A stretch of DNA of 64,000 nucleotides, taken from NCBI GenBank assembly GCA_963676075.2, contig CAXXNZ010000028.1, positions 186,001-250,000 of the forward strand, read 5' to 3'. Each line of letters starts with the position of its first letter. Position 1 is the first letter of the stretch. Below are positions 1-8,558 of the stretch, piece after piece. The notes under the pieces are model-generated. The model had not been told where the DNA came from. It searched no databases and saw only the letters and a program-made list of their open reading frames with translations. The stretch is from JAHJQZ01 sp963676075 (GTDB taxonomy: Bacteria; Pseudomonadota; Alphaproteobacteria; Rhizobiales; Devosiaceae). The position numbers were made by a program, and so were the translations under genes.

Positions 1-712
1 AGTGGTTGTTGAACTTCTTGAGATAGTGCGCCGGCTGGATGAAGGACGGACGATCAAGGCTCGCCGAGGTGCCCGTCGAATCCTGCGCCAGAATGTTCAG
101 GAAGTAGACATAGGGCTGGGCAAACTTGATCTTGAAGGTGCGGTCGTCGACGACTTCCAGCTTCAGCGGCTCCCCACCGGGATCCAGATAGGTCTCGTGG
201 TTCGCCGTGATTTCCTTGTTGTTGTAGATGTCGTTGTACCAGAACTTCACGTCTTCGGTGGTGACCGGCTCGCCGTCGGACCACTTCAGCCCATCGAGAA
301 GGGTGAAGGTGAATTCCGTCGAATCGTCGTTGACCGAATAGCTCTCGATATAGGCCGGCGTCAGCTGGACATTGCCATCGGCATCGGCGGTGTACTTCAA
401 CACACGCTCTTCCATGAGCTTGGTCGGCCCCCAGCGATCGCCGGGCCCCTTAAAGGCGCGATGCCATGTGCCGCCATATTCACCGACGGACAGGGCTTGA
501 ACAACACTCGGCTTGACCGGCAGACGCTCGTCAACCGGCGGCAGCTCGCCCTTGGCGACCATATCGGCCAGCATCGGCGCTTCCTGGAAAGCCAGAGCCG
601 AACCGGTCATGGCGACCGAGGTCATCAGCGCTATGGCGAAACTTGTGGCTGCGCCGCGGATCATCCGCCGCGCAGAGAAATCCACCTGTGTGGATGATTG
701 AAATATTTGCAT
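1..712 (-). CDS. Family-5 extracellular solute-binding protein (N-terminal part, cut by window edge)
   Basis: Periplasmic substrate receptor of a peptide/oligosaccharide-type ABC importer (SBP_bac_5). Only the first ~237 residues lie in the window; the frame stays open to base 1. Start ATG at 712 is preceded by GGAGGA at ideal distance. An Ala-rich signal peptide follows, with a second Met at residue 17 (MIRGAATSFAIAL...) and likely cleavage after GSALA near residue 41. Family traits seen are KWSDGEPVTTEDVKFWY and the motif PAHYLKKF near the cut end. It follows the LacI gene on the same strand after a 220-bp regulatory gap, so a sugar or oligosaccharide ligand is likelier than a peptide; that is inference from the glycosidase neighbours. 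Permease and ATPase genes should lie left of the window. Confidence 0.85.
   Translation of the reverse strand, partial: MQIFQSSTQVDFSARRMIRGAATSFAIALMTSVAMTGSALAFQEAPMLADMVAKGELPPVDERLPVKPSVVQALSVGEYGGTWHRAFKGPGDRWGPTKLMEERVLKYTADADGNVQLTPAYIESYSVNDDSTEFTFTLLDGLKWSDGEPVTTEDVKFWYNDIYNNKEITANHETYLDPGGEPLKLEVVDDRTFKIKFAQPYVYFLNILAQDSTGTSASLDRPSFIQPAHYLKKFNNH
698..711. promoter_or_regulatory. Imperfect copy of the TGCAAATATTTGCA palindrome
   Basis: TTGAAATATTTGCA matches the perfect palindrome at 874-887 in 12 of 14 positions. It lies over codons 1-5 of the binding-protein gene, an odd place for an operator unless it blocks initiation or elongation. It could be chance in coding sequence. Confidence 0.35.
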
Positions 713-835
713 GCGTTATCCTCCTTCAAAGCCCGCCCTCGCCGATCTGTCATCCTGCTCGGGTGAGATCGCATTTCAGGCTTTCCGCATAATTTCTGGT
801 GCATCTATGAAACGAAATCAACACAAAAAGCAAAA

Positions 836-854
836 ATGCCATGATTTCTGGCAT
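836..854. promoter_or_regulatory. Inverted repeat ATGCCA-N7-TGGCAT upstream of the binding-protein gene
   Basis: Perfect 6-bp arms at 836-841 and 849-854, in the 220-bp gap between lacI and the binding-protein gene, 19 bp from the other palindrome. A possible second regulator site or mRNA hairpin. A similar element (TGCCA-N6-TGGCA) occurs at 38416-38431. Confidence 0.35.
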
Positions 855-873
855 GGCCTACCGATTTTCACAA

Positions 874-887
874 TGCAAATATTTGCA
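874..887. promoter_or_regulatory. Perfect 14-bp palindrome, candidate LacI-family operator
   Basis: TGCAAATATTTGCA is fully symmetric and sits in the intergenic gap upstream of the binding-protein gene. It has the TGnAA...TTnCA outline of LacI-family operators, but with TA instead of the usual CG at the centre. Related sequences occur at 698-711 and 5288-5298, all next to genes of this sugar locus, which is why it is assigned to the LacI protein at 933-1982. Confidence 0.55.
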
Positions 888-932
888 CATAAATCTGTCA
901 CATATGTCTAAGACGTTGCGCCACGGGCAGAT

Positions 933-1982
933 TCACCGCCCGGTCCCCGGCAATGCCGCCACGCTGGCCCGCTCGATAATCTCGCAGCCAAGTTCCAGCC
1001 GATGAGCGGCTCTGGGACCAACAGGGCTGTTTGCGCGCTGTTCGAGCAGGGAAAGCGCCGCCTGCCCGAACTGGTCGAGCGGAATGGCAATGGTCGAAAG
1101 CGGCGGGGCATGGAACTCGGTTGGCGCCACGCCGTCAAAACCCATGATGGACATGTTGTCCGGGATCTTGAGCCCTGCCGTCTGAAGAGCGCGCGCCGCC
1201 CCGAAAGCGAGATTGTCGGCGGCACAGAAGATGGCGGTCGCGCCCTGCCGGTCCGGATGAGCTGTCAGCCAGTCGCTCACCGCCACCTCGCCATGGTGCG
1301 GCTCGTAGCCTTTGGCGATCAGGATGATGGCGTTCTCGCGCGGTATGCCATTTTCGTCGAAAGCATCAAGGAAACCGTCTTGCCGGCGATCGACCGTCTT
1401 GCGGCCATGCCATGTGACATGAACAATTCGCGTGTGACCGAGTGCGATCAGGCGCTTGGTCGCCTTCATCGCCGCAAAGCGGTTTCCCGGCGTCACGCTG
1501 TCGATATGCATGTCGGGGTCCTCGCCGTTGATGAGCACGGCAGGCATTCCGATCTTGCGAATGGCCTCGAGCAGCGACGTTCGATCGTCGTTAAGCAGGA
1601 TGATGCCGTCGACATTGGCCTCGCGTGCGGCGGCAGCGACGGCACTGACAGGGCGATCGCGCCCCAGGGCGAATGGTACGATCTTGATGCCGCGGGCATC
1701 GCAGTCGCGGGTCAGGGCATTCAGAATGGTCCAGGATACGAGGTTGACGTCGCTGTCGGGCAACGCGTCCTGTGGCGCGACCATCAGGATGCGATTGAGC
1801 GTTCCGATCGTGGCCTTTGCTTTGCGCCGCGCCAGATAGCCGAGTTCACGAGCCGCTTCGAGAACACGCGCGCGCACTTCATCGGAAATCGGCGCGGTGC
1901 CGTTGAGCACATGCGACACGGTCGACAAGGCCACCCCTGCCCGTTCGGCCACTTCGCGGATACCAATCCTGGTCTTTGCCAT
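933..1982 (-). CDS. LacI-family transcriptional regulator
   Basis: DNA-binding sugar-responsive regulator, 349 aa, normal length for the family. The N-terminal LacI helix-turn-helix IREVAERAGVALSTVSHVLNG spans about residues 8-28 and is followed by the hinge helix. The periplasmic-binding-like effector domain fills the rest (VDGIILL near 125, ALGHTRIVHV near 190, SIMGFDG near 275). Its ATG lies 14 bp after the mannosidase stop with GGAAG upstream, so the two genes are probably co-transcribed. Likely targets are the palindromes at 874-887, 5154-5165 and 5288-5298. The effector is probably a mannoside or pectin-derived sugar, inferred only from the adjacent GH38 and GH28 genes. Confidence 0.93.
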   Translation of the reverse strand: MAKTRIGIREVAERAGVALSTVSHVLNGTAPISDEVRARVLEAARELGYLARRKAKATIGTLNRILMVAPQDALPDSDVNLVSWTILNALTRDCDARGIKIVPFALGRDRPVSAVAAAAREANVDGIILLNDDRTSLLEAIRKIGMPAVLINGEDPDMHIDSVTPGNRFAAMKATKRLIALGHTRIVHVTWHGRKTVDRRQDGFLDAFDENGIPRENAIILIAKGYEPHHGEVAVSDWLTAHPDRQGATAIFCAADNLAFGAARALQTAGLKIPDNMSIMGFDGVAPTEFHAPPLSTIAIPLDQFGQAALSLLEQRANSPVGPRAAHRLELGCEIIERASVAALPGTGR

Positions 1983-1996
1983 TTTCGTATCTTCCG

Positions 1997-4900
1997 TTAC
2001 GCGGTCGGGCGTGTGCCCCCGGACCGCAGGGCCAAACGCAAGGTCTTTATCTCGAAGGGCGCGAAAGCGAGCCGAACCGCCTGCCCATCCATGGCTAGCG
2101 CTGCAGTCTCGTTTTCCAACAGATCGGTTTCTGCAACCGCAGCGATCTCCGGCGCGAAACAGACAGCCGATTCCTGCCGCCCGCCGCTGCGCTCCCAGAG
2201 CCGAACGATCAGACCGTCGCCATCCTCGGCGCGTTTCAGCGCCTCAACCGCAATCGCCGGATTGTCGGCACGGGCAAGACCGGAGAGGTCGACGCCCGCC
2301 GCATCCCCCGTGCCGGCCACAAGGGTTATCGGATGATTGAAACGCTCCGCCGCCGCCGAAACCACGGCCATGTCGGCACCATCGTGCAGCATCATGGCGT
2401 AGCGGAAGCGATGCTCGCCCTGATCCGCTTCGGCCCAGGGCCATGTCGGCGAACGCAACAGCGTCAGCCGCACACTCGTGCCCTTGGCGTCGTAGCCATA
2501 TTTGCAGTCGTTGAGAAAGGCGACGCCGAACCCCGGTTCGCCGAGATCGATCCAGCGCTGCATCGGGTATTCGTAGCGCGCCTGATCCCAGCTCGTATTG
2601 GCATGGGTCGCCCTGGTGACATGGCCGAACTGGATCTCGGCCCGCGACTCCGTCGTGTGCAGCGCCAGCGGAAAGGCTGTTTTGACCAGCGTGTTGTGCT
2701 CGTGCCAGTCGACAAAACTATCGAATTCCAGCTGCGCCGCATCGGCCTCGAGCGAAACAACCTGAACCACGCGCGATGATTCATAGCGCCATTCGAAGCG
2801 GATCGCCGCCCGATAGGGACCGCGCTCGACCACCTCGGCGCTGACGATATAGTCGATATCCCAGAACTGGTCCTCGAAGGTCGTGTCGATATCCCAGGCG
2901 TCGAAGTCGCGCGGCAGGTCGCGATAGGCTCTGAGGCGATTGCCGAGTGCTCCTTCGCTCAGCGCCTCGCGTCCGAGCAGCTTGTCGTAGACAGAGAGCA
3001 GACGCCCGCTTTCGTCGAACTGAGCCTTAAGCCGACCGTTCTCCAGACGCGTTGTCGAAACGTCGAGCCTCTCGCCCGGCAACGCGGCAGATCCAGGCGC
3101 AATTGCGATCCGCGCGGCGCCAAGAGCCGGCACTTGCGGCACCGGTGCCGCCTGCGCTGTACTGCCATCTGCATGAACCAGCATCTGGGAAGGCATGCCG
3201 GCGATTTGGACAGGACCCGGTGCCGTGGTCTCGACCAGACCGCCCCTGTCCTGCCCCAGCGGATTGGCCGCCACAACCCCCTTGCCGCCCAGAGCTGAAA
3301 CGAGCCGCTGCCGAAGGGCCTCGGCCTTGGCGAAAAAGGCGGCGAATTCCCGCTCGCTGTCCTCGTAGACAAGACCGATAGACGAGCCGGGCAGGATGTC
3401 GTGGAACTGATTGAGCAGCACAATGTCCCAGAGCTCGGCAAGCTCCGCATCCGGATAATCACATGCGCCGCGCGCCCAGCCAAGGCTCGCCAGCATTTCG
3501 AGCTCGCGCATCATCGCCTCGGCACGGCGGTTGTTGCGCTTGACCTCAGCGACCGAGGTGAAGGTGCCGCGGTGGAATTCGAGATAAAGCTCGCCGACCC
3601 AGACGGGCCAGTTTTCCGGCTCCGCGTTCATGCGTTCAGTGAGCTTTTCGAAGAAAGGCCCCATGAAACCTTGCGAAACACGGGGGCAGCCCGGAATGCC
3701 GCGCTCCATGCGGCGAATGTGTTCCAGCATTTCGCGGGTCGGCCCACCGCCGCCGTCGCCGTGGCCGTAGACGAGCCACAGATCCTCGTTCTGCTGCTTT
3801 TGCGCATAGCGCCGCCAGGTGCCCATCACATGGCTGGCCTTGAGATCGGCGCAATAGGTCGTGCCGATCTCGGTACTGTCGGCGGGCTGGGTGGTGAGGA
3901 AATAAGTCGGGGCGCGCGTACCGTCTATGCCCTGCCAAAAGAAGGTTTCATTGGGCATGCGGTTGGTGTCGTTCCAGCTCAGCTTGTGGGTAACGAACAC
4001 CGTCAGGCCCGACAGCTTCATGATCTGCGGAAACGCCGCCGAATAGCCGAACGTGTCAGGCAGCCACAGGATCGTCGGGCGAACGCCGAACTGCTCCTGA
4101 TGATAGCGAACGCCCTTGATGATCTGGCGGACCAGCCCCTCGCCACCGATCATGTTGGCGTCCGGTTCAAGCCACAGCGCGCCCTCGATCTCGAACGTGC
4201 CGTCACGCTGTTTCTCGACAATCCGCGCGAACAGCTCGGGGTAATCCTTGGCCAGATAGTCGAGCAGCACACCCTGATTATACATAAAGCGATAGTCGGG
4301 ATAGGCGTCGAGCAGCGACAGCGCCGTCGCCATCGAGCGCGCCATTTTCTGGCGCGTCTCGCGCACCCGCCACAGCCAGGCAACGTCGATATGGGTATGA
4401 CCGGTCACCGTGATCTGCGGCGCGGCATCGGTGTCCGCCGTCTCGTAGACACGGGCGGCAATGCTGCTTGCAGCCGCAATCGACGCCGCAAAACGCTCCG
4501 GATTGCTCGGCCGCAGATCGAGCACGCCAAGCGCCTCGTTGACGGTATTCAGAATCAGATCGCGCCGATGGTCGGTCTCGGGCAGGTGCTTTGCCACGTC
4601 GAGCGGCACCCGCAGGTCGTAATAAAGGGCCTCGGCCAAAGCGTCGTGCACCAGCAGATGACAGGCAAAGCCGAGCTGGCGCCTGTCCTCGATCGTGCCG
4701 GCTTCGATGAGGATATCGAAGCGCTCGCCTGCCATTGCATCTTCGGTCAGCAGCAGTTCGCGGTGATTAAAATCGGCGCCTTGCGCGATCCGCCCATTGA
4801 CCCGCACCAGACATTGCGGATCGGACCGCCCCATGACGCGGCCGAACTGCGCATCGATGCCAAGATAGACACGTTTGCCGGAGAGCCCGTCCGGAATCGT

Positions 4901-5113
4901 CACCTGCCCGGCGAACCAGAAATATGATTGCGGCGCCCCCCAGATGGTTTGCGGCGTCACTTCGGCCCAACCATCATGCGGCCCAGCGACCATCTCCGCC
5001 CGCCACTCCGGCGCGGCCTCGGTCCAGACCAGCTTGATTGCTGTGCTGTCAGGCGTGAAGATACGATTGCGCAGCACCTCGACGAGGTGGTCGAGTTTGT
5101 TCAGGTCCGGCAC
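1997..5113 (-). CDS. GH38 alpha-mannosidase
   Basis: Cytoplasmic exo-acting alpha-mannosidase of glycoside hydrolase family 38, 1038 aa, typical bacterial length, no signal peptide. The N-terminal beta domain is followed by the GH38 catalytic domain with HTHIDVAWLW (zinc site, about residues 238-247) and LWLPDTFGYS, whose Asp near 352 is the expected nucleophile. The mid-domain and C-terminal beta domains complete it. The start is taken as GTG at 5113 because GGAGGAAAATC directly precedes it; the longer frame to an ATG at 5146 (11 extra residues) has no ribosome site. It is first in an operon with the LacI gene and divergent from the GH28-like gene. Likely role: trimming imported mannosides. 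Confidence 0.93.
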   Translation of the reverse strand: MPDLNKLDHLVEVLRNRIFTPDSTAIKLVWTEAAPEWRAEMVAGPHDGWAEVTPQTIWGAPQSYFWFAGQVTIPDGLSGKRVYLGIDAQFGRVMGRSDPQCLVRVNGRIAQGADFNHRELLLTEDAMAGERFDILIEAGTIEDRRQLGFACHLLVHDALAEALYYDLRVPLDVAKHLPETDHRRDLILNTVNEALGVLDLRPSNPERFAASIAAASSIAARVYETADTDAAPQITVTGHTHIDVAWLWRVRETRQKMARSMATALSLLDAYPDYRFMYNQGVLLDYLAKDYPELFARIVEKQRDGTFEIEGALWLEPDANMIGGEGLVRQIIKGVRYHQEQFGVRPTILWLPDTFGYSAAFPQIMKLSGLTVFVTHKLSWNDTNRMPNETFFWQGIDGTRAPTYFLTTQPADSTEIGTTYCADLKASHVMGTWRRYAQKQQNEDLWLVYGHGDGGGGPTREMLEHIRRMERGIPGCPRVSQGFMGPFFEKLTERMNAEPENWPVWVGELYLEFHRGTFTSVAEVKRNNRRAEAMMRELEMLASLGWARGACDYPDAELAELWDIVLLNQFHDILPGSSIGLVYEDSEREFAAFFAKAEALRQRLVSALGGKGVVAANPLGQDRGGLVETTAPGPVQIAGMPSQMLVHADGSTAQAAPVPQVPALGAARIAIAPGSAALPGERLDVSTTRLENGRLKAQFDESGRLLSVYDKLLGREALSEGALGNRLRAYRDLPRDFDAWDIDTTFEDQFWDIDYIVSAEVVERGPYRAAIRFEWRYESSRVVQVVSLEADAAQLEFDSFVDWHEHNTLVKTAFPLALHTTESRAEIQFGHVTRATHANTSWDQARYEYPMQRWIDLGEPGFGVAFLNDCKYGYDAKGTSVRLTLLRSPTWPWAEADQGEHRFRYAMMLHDGADMAVVSAAAERFNHPITLVAGTGDAAGVDLSGLARADNPAIAVEALKRAEDGDGLIVRLWERSGGRQESAVCFAPEIAAVAETDLLENETAALAMDGQAVRLAFAPFEIKTLRLALRSGGTRPTA

Positions 5114-5153
5114 GATTTTCCTCCGCGCGCATGCATTGCGACACATTTTCTAG

Positions 5154-5165
5154 TGAAAATTTTCA
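5154..5165. promoter_or_regulatory. Perfect 12-bp palindrome in the divergent promoter region
   Basis: TGAAAATTTTCA lies 41 bp upstream of the mannosidase GTG in the 197-bp divergent gap (5114-5310). It is similar in layout to the other palindromes of this locus. Candidate operator for the mannosidase-lacI operon (autoregulation). Confidence 0.4.
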
Positions 5166-5287
5166 TTCCGTGCAATGCAGAACCTTTGTGTGTTCGGCAT
5201 GGCTGCTGTACCTATTTCCCTTGTTTATCGGATGAATTCACCCTAAAAGCTGATAGTTGCGCAGCACTTCCCGCGCACCTACCATCA

Positions 5288-5298
5288 TGCAAATATTT
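5288..5298. promoter_or_regulatory. Partial TGCAAATATTT copy upstream of the GH28-like gene
   Basis: TGCAAATATTT is identical to the first 11 bases of the perfect palindrome at 874-887; the right arm then diverges (TAG instead of GCA). It ends 12 bp before the preferred ATG at 5311, close enough to interfere with transcription start or translation. Confidence 0.4.
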
Positions 5299-5310
5299 TA
5301 GGTGTCAGCA

Positions 5311-6639
5311 ATGAATCAGTTGCAAAACGTCCGCGTTGCCTGCGCATCGGGCGAAGCTACGGCACGCATCCAGACGGCACTCGACCGGGCGGCTGACGGT
5401 CCGGTGCGGGTCGTGCTGGAACCGGGCGTTCACCTCAGCGGCGGTCTGCGGCTCAGATCGGATGCCGAACTGCACATTCCCGACGGCGCCGAATTGCACT
5501 TCATCCCCGATTACGATGCTTATGCCAATACCGGCGTCGACATTATCGCCGAGGATTCAAATCGCGGCATGATCGTCGCGCAGGACTGCCAGCGCATTGC
5601 CGTTACGGGCAAGGGCCGCATCGTCTGCAACAGCTCCGCCTTCGTCATCGGCGAGGATCCGGGCATGGACATCCACACACCCGCCGGTCTCCGCCCACGC
5701 GTTCTGGTCATCGAACGCTGCCGGGACGTAACGCTGCGCGACGTCCAGGTGTCGGATTCGCCGATGTGGACGCTGCATTTCGTCGATTGCGACGGAGTGA
5801 CCATCGACGGAGCAACGGTCGAGAACAATCTTTCCATGCCGAACACCGACGGGCTGGTCATCGACGGCTGCCGCGACGTCACGGTCACCCAGTGCCGGAT
5901 CAAGACGGCGGACGACGGCATCGTCATCAAGACCAGCATCGGCCCCGACGGCACGCCGACCGGCGCTTGCCGCAATGTCCGCGTCAGCCAGTGCGAGGTG
6001 GAGAGCCATTCCTGCGCCCTCAAGATCGGCACGGAATCTTATGCCGATTTCGAGAACATCACCTTCTCCGACTGCACGATCACCAATTCAAACCGCGGGC
6101 TTGGCATCTTCTCGCGCGACGGCGGCGCGGTGCGGCGCGTCACCTTTGCGCGGATCTCGCTCGACTGCCACGAAACGCCCACCGGCTTCTGGGGATCGGG
6201 CGAAGCGATCTGCATAAACATGCTCGACCGCCGCCCGGAACAGCGCCCCGCCGGAATCGTCTCGGACATCACCATCGAGGACATTTCAGGCCGCATGGAA
6301 GGCGCGATCAACCTGATCGCCGAAAAGCCAGCCGGTATTTCTCAGGTGATGATGCGCAACATCGCGCTCGAACAGGTCGTCGGCCCGCTTGGCACAGCCG
6401 GGAGCTACGACCTGCGGCCAACACCGGCCGATCTTGCGCCGACCGAGGAAGGCGTCGGACGCCAGAACTCCTGGCGCCTCGGTCCTGACGGACGGATCAT
6501 CGGCTGCATCGCATATCCGGGCGGCATGCCCGGCCTTTTCGCCCGCAATGTCGAGACCCTGGCGTTGGACAACGTGACGATTGCCCGTCCCGATCCCCTG
6601 CCCGAAAGCTTCAACCGCGAAATGATCGTCCGCGACTGA
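5311..6639 (+). CDS. GH28-like (polygalacturonase family) right-handed beta-helix glycosidase
   Basis: Predicted glycoside hydrolase of family 28 type, about 442 aa, no signal peptide, so probably acting on imported oligosaccharides. The repeated DVTLRDVQVS / DVTVTQCRIK / NITFSDCTIT coils are typical of a parallel beta-helix. Family signatures NTDG (about residue 178) and ADDGIVIK (about 201) supply the expected catalytic Asp residues. The canonical GHG and RIK motifs are not clear, so exact chemistry (galacturonan, rhamnogalacturonan, other) is open. ATG at 5311 is preferred because AGGTG precedes it; an in-frame GTG at 5302 has no ribosome site. It is divergent from the mannosidase operon and ends at a strong terminator. 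Confidence 0.85.
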   Translation: MNQLQNVRVACASGEATARIQTALDRAADGPVRVVLEPGVHLSGGLRLRSDAELHIPDGAELHFIPDYDAYANTGVDIIAEDSNRGMIVAQDCQRIAVTGKGRIVCNSSAFVIGEDPGMDIHTPAGLRPRVLVIERCRDVTLRDVQVSDSPMWTLHFVDCDGVTIDGATVENNLSMPNTDGLVIDGCRDVTVTQCRIKTADDGIVIKTSIGPDGTPTGACRNVRVSQCEVESHSCALKIGTESYADFENITFSDCTITNSNRGLGIFSRDGGAVRRVTFARISLDCHETPTGFWGSGEAICINMLDRRPEQRPAGIVSDITIEDISGRMEGAINLIAEKPAGISQVMMRNIALEQVVGPLGTAGSYDLRPTPADLAPTEEGVGRQNSWRLGPDGRIIGCIAYPGGMPGLFARNVETLALDNVTIARPDPLPESFNREMIVRD

Positions 6640-6652
6640 CGGCGAACGAGAA

Positions 6653-6676
6653 AAAGGGGCGCTTTCGCGCCCCTTT
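6653..6676. terminator. Bidirectional intrinsic terminator
   Basis: A perfect 10-bp stem AAAGGGGCGC / GCGCCCCTTT with a TTTC loop sits between the convergent GH28-like and iolG genes. The A/T ends of the stem give a T-run on both strands, so it can stop transcription from either side. Confidence 0.85.
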
Positions 6677-6684
6677 GCTTTGGG

Positions 6685-7692
6685 TCAGAGCCCCAGCATT
6701 TCGGGCGTGACGGGTTCCGCCTTGCCCGATTTGGCCGACAGCGTCGCCGCCTCGGCGACCGCCAGAGCCCTGACGCCATCAGCGAGCGGCACCGGCACGG
6801 CCGCCCCGCCGTTGACAGCGTTGACGAAATCGGCCCATTCGCGCTGATAGGCCTTCATGTAGCGCTCAAGGAAGAAGTGCTCCGGCTTGGCGCTGATGGC
6901 GCCGTCCTTGGTGATCTTCTCGATATTGTTCTCGAGCACATTGGCGGCGGAGAGCAGGCCTTCGGAGCCGAGCAGTTCCATCCGCTGATCATAGCCATAG
7001 GCCGCGCGGCGGGAGTTCTTGATGACGGCTAACCTGCCGTCGGCAAACTTGAGCGTGATGATGGCAGTGTCGACATCGCCGGCCGCGCCGATTTCCGGAT
7101 CGACCAGCGACGAACCAATGGCGGTGACCGTTTCGGGCGCTCCGCCCATGATCCAGCAGGCCATGTCGAAATCGTGGATGGCCATGTCGCGGAAAATGCC
7201 GCCCGAGACCTTCACATAGGAGACCGGCGGCGGTGCGGGATCGAACGAGGTGATCGACAGCAGTTCGCCCTTGCCGATCTCGCCATTGTCGAAGGCCGTC
7301 TTGAGCGCGGCGAAATGCGGATCGAAACGGCGGTTGAAGCCGATCATCACCGGCTTGCCGCTGGTCGCCGTCGCGGCCTGACATTGCAGGGCACGCTCAA
7401 GGCTCAGGTCAACCGGCTTCTCGCACAGAACCGCCTTGCCCGCGATGATGGACGCCTCGATCAGATCGGAATGGGTGTCCGTCGGCGTGGCGATCAGAAC
7501 GGCGTCGATCGCCGGATCGGCGATGATTTCCTCGGACGATTTGACCGCGATCCCATGTTCGGCGGCCAGCGTTTCCGCCGACGCCGCGATGGCGTCCGAT
7601 ACTGCCACGAGCTTGCTGCCGTCATGGGCGGCAATGCTCCGTGCATGAACCAGACCGATGCGCCCTGCACCCAGCAGACCGACTTTCAGCAT
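6685..7692 (-). CDS. iolG: Inositol 2-dehydrogenase
   Basis: NAD-dependent oxidation of myo-inositol to 2-keto-myo-inositol (scyllo-inosose), first step of the pathway (iolG, also called idhA). 335 aa, GFO/IDH/MocA fold. Rossmann motif GLLGAGRIG is at the N-terminus, the EKPVDLS Lys motif near residue 95, and MAIHDFDMACW near 170 holds the catalytic His/Asp region. Start is ATG at 7692, with GAGG nine bases upstream; the in-frame GTG 15 bp earlier overlaps that site and is unlikely. Last gene of the iolCDEBG operon, ending at the shared terminator. The 54-bp gap to iolB is the largest within the operon. Confidence 0.93.
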   Translation of the reverse strand: MLKVGLLGAGRIGLVHARSIAAHDGSKLVAVSDAIAASAETLAAEHGIAVKSSEEIIADPAIDAVLIATPTDTHSDLIEASIIAGKAVLCEKPVDLSLERALQCQAATATSGKPVMIGFNRRFDPHFAALKTAFDNGEIGKGELLSITSFDPAPPPVSYVKVSGGIFRDMAIHDFDMACWIMGGAPETVTAIGSSLVDPEIGAAGDVDTAIITLKFADGRLAVIKNSRRAAYGYDQRMELLGSEGLLSAANVLENNIEKITKDGAISAKPEHFFLERYMKAYQREWADFVNAVNGGAAVPVPLADGVRALAVAEAATLSAKSGKAEPVTPEMLGL

Positions 7693-7746
7693 TTTCGTTA
7701 TCCTCACACAAAGGGCGTTGTCGCCCGTAATTGTTCTTGGCGGCGC

Positions 7747-8547
7747 TCAAGCGTCGCGTTTGGCGATCCAGTCGAAATCTTTGTGGTTCTGGAACCGCCA
7801 CTTACGCTGCGGCCCGGCCATGACATTGAGATAGTACATGTCGAACCCGTAGGGCGCGGCGCAGGGGTGATAGCCTTTGGGCACCAGAACCACGTCGCCG
7901 TCAGCCATGCTCATCGTCTCGTCGAGTGAACCGTCATCGGTATAAACGCGCTGGATGCCGAAGCCGGCAGCCGGATCGAGCCGGTGGTAATAGGTTTCTT
8001 CGAGATAGGTGATGTTGGGGAAATCGTCCTCGTCGTGCCGATGCGGCGGATAGGACGACCAATGCCCCTGCGGCGTGAACACCTCGGTCACCAGCAGGCT
8101 GTCGGCGATGTCGTGCTCTTCCATGGCGATCGGGTGGATGTAGCGGGTATTGGTGCCCTTGCCGCGCGTGACCATCTCGATACCGGTGATCGCCTGCGCC
8201 TCGTGCCCGCCCCTGCCCGGCGCAGCGCACACGGCCAGCGTGCATTCCGTTTCGGCCACAGCCTTCCAGTCGGTGCCGTTCGGCAGGTAGACGCAATGCG
8301 GCGGCGTCTTCTCGAAAACGCTCATGCGCTCACCGAGGACGCCGAAATCCTGTCCGGCTCCGGAGATCGCCGCCTTGCCCTCGACGAGCACGAGGATAAC
8401 CTCGTTGTCGCCGGTCAGCTCGGAGGCCACTTCGCCGGGCTTCAGCCTGTAGAGCGAAAAGCCGACATAGGTCCAGCCAGCCGTTTCCGGCGTGATGTCG
8501 TGCACCTTGCCATGCGTGCCCTTGGGGCGAACGAGCAGTTCGGTCAT
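7747..8547 (-). CDS. iolB: 5-deoxy-glucuronate isomerase
   Basis: Isomerises 5-deoxy-glucuronate to 5-dehydro-2-deoxy-gluconate in inositol catabolism. 266 aa, double cupin fold. Recognised by the family pattern near the N-terminus (WTYVGFSLYRLKPGE), the PPHCVYLP segment near residue 85, and the metal-binding SYPPHRHDEDDFPN region near 165. Two adjacent ATGs exist at 8550 and 8547; the second is preferred because it leaves five bases after AGGAG. The ribosome site overlaps the end of iolE. Essential middle step between iolD and iolC products. Confidence 0.93.
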   Translation of the reverse strand: MTELLVRPKGTHGKVHDITPETAGWTYVGFSLYRLKPGEVASELTGDNEVILVLVEGKAAISGAGQDFGVLGERMSVFEKTPPHCVYLPNGTDWKAVAETECTLAVCAAPGRGGHEAQAITGIEMVTRGKGTNTRYIHPIAMEEHDIADSLLVTEVFTPQGHWSSYPPHRHDEDDFPNITYLEETYYHRLDPAAGFGIQRVYTDDGSLDETMSMADGDVVLVPKGYHPCAAPYGFDMYYLNVMAGPQRKWRFQNHKDFDWIAKRDA

Positions 8548-8558
8548 CATCTCTCCTC

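Noticed and set aside
3401..4927. A 508-codon plus-strand frame opposite the GH38 gene
   Set aside because: The mannosidase motifs are on the minus strand; the plus frame has low-complexity Arg/His-rich sequence typical of a shadow.
5114..5146. Longer N-terminus for the alpha-mannosidase from ATG 5146
   Set aside because: The strong GGAGG site lies inside this extension and points to GTG 5113; the added residues are Cys/Arg-rich and unlike the family.
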